A DNA stretch of 6,515 nt. Origin: Dethiosulfovibrio sp. Lineage in GTDB: Bacteria; Synergistota; Synergistia; Synergistales; Dethiosulfovibrionaceae. Under the pieces are notes generated by a model. The model was given only the letters and a program-made list of their open reading frames with translations. It searched no databases and was not told where the DNA came from. The DNA lies in NCBI GenBank assembly GCA_028709985.1, contig JAQUTB010000102.1:1-6515 (forward strand), in the 5' to 3' direction. Shown piece by piece: positions 6,153 to 6,515 of the stretch. The position numbers and the translations under genes are program-made. Position 1 is the stretch's first letter. Each line of letters begins with the position of its first letter.

Positions 6153-6515
6153 CTAATCCTCCGAGTCGTCTAGATCGGAAGACTTGGAACCACTTTTGGG
6201 AGCGATAGGGGTGAGCATCATCCTCATGAAGCGCCCCTCCATCCTGGGAAAGCCCTCGGACTTGCCAAGATCATCGCAATCCTTGGCGACCCTATCAAGG
6301 ACCTCTTTACCTCTGTCGAGGAAAGCCATCTCTCTGCCCCTGAAGAATATCGAGACCTTGACTCTGTGGCCGTTCGCCAGGAAACCTCTGATGGCCTTGG
6401 TCTTGAAGTTATAGTCGTGTTCATCGATCTTTGGACGCATCTTCATTTCCTTGAGAGTCTGGGTCTTCTGCTTCTTTCGGGCGTCCTTTTCCTTCTTCTG
6501 CTGCTGATAACGGAA
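6153..6515 (-). CDS. infC: Translation initiation factor IF-3, N-terminus cut off
   Basis: IF-3 binds the 30S subunit, keeps it apart from 50S and checks start-codon pairing. The visible 120 residues run off the right edge in frame. They include the end of the N domain and the basic linker (FRYQQQKKEKDARKKQKTQT), then the complete C domain with KMRPKIDEHDYNFKTKA, FLANGHRVKVSIFFRGREM and the closing FPRMEGRFMRMMLTPI. The first roughly 50-60 residues and the start codon lie outside the window. An internal ATG at 6446 is not the start, because family sequence continues upstream of it. The C-terminus carries an extra Ser- and Asp-rich tail (APKSGSKSSDLDDSED), a modest extension beyond the compact C domain. 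Stop is TAG, and rpmI follows after 36 nt. In the family infC often starts at a rare codon and is autoregulated, but that cannot be seen here. Confidence 0.97.
   Translation of the reverse strand, partial: FRYQQQKKEKDARKKQKTQTLKEMKMRPKIDEHDYNFKTKAIRGFLANGHRVKVSIFFRGREMAFLDRGKEVLDRVAKDCDDLGKSEGFPRMEGRFMRMMLTPIAPKSGSKSSDLDDSED

Noticed and set aside
6153..6446. IF-3 starting at the internal ATG 6446
   Set aside because: The IF-3 linker sequence continues in frame for 23 more codons to the right edge, so the gene is simply cut by the window.

Overview
The window is a compact, single-direction stretch of a bacterial chromosome. Every real gene lies on the minus strand, so transcription runs from high to low coordinates. 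Gene order in that direction: infC (IF-3, cut by the right edge), rpmI (L35), rplT (L20), ktrB (K+ transporter pore subunit), ktrA (its cytosolic RCK gating subunit), pheS and pheT (the two phenylalanyl-tRNA synthetase subunits), and the first codons of an unidentified gene cut by the left edge. Gaps are 36, 32, 6, 10, 15, -1 and 32 nt, so this looks like one polycistronic operon whose promoter lies outside the window. I see no internal promoter, convincing terminator, tRNA, repeat, CRISPR array or mobile element, and no gene-free stretch over 40 nt.

The organism is probably an anaerobic member of Synergistota (Dethiosulfovibrio-like). This is an inference from protein character, moderately high GC, frequent AGG and ATA codons, and a K+ uptake pair between rplT and pheS. 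No marker gene in the window proves it.

The main result is in ktrB. The longest uninterrupted reading frame starts at a GTG (5367) directly after an in-frame TGA (5370-5368) and would lack the N-terminus and half of the first pore loop. Reading through that TGA gives a complete 439-codon KtrB starting at GTG 5526, six nt after rplT. The TGA is codon 53, at the position where many KtrB/TrkH proteins have Cys (TSAVCVTGL), next to the first selectivity-filter glycine. Nineteen nt downstream is a hairpin with a 5-bp upper stem, a GU-starting apical loop, a 5'-side bulge containing U, and a G/C lower stem. This closely resembles the E. coli fdhF bacterial SECIS element in geometry and spacing. I therefore annotate ktrB as a candidate selenoprotein: a K+ channel-like transporter with selenocysteine in its selectivity filter. 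I know of no described case. A nonsense mutation or sequencing error is the main alternative.

Together the genes cover translation initiation (IF-3), large-subunit assembly (L35, L20), tRNA-Phe charging (PheST) and potassium uptake (KtrAB). A second point worth checking is a Ser-to-Pro change in PheS, at a residue known in Thermus PheRS to contact the amino group of phenylalanine.
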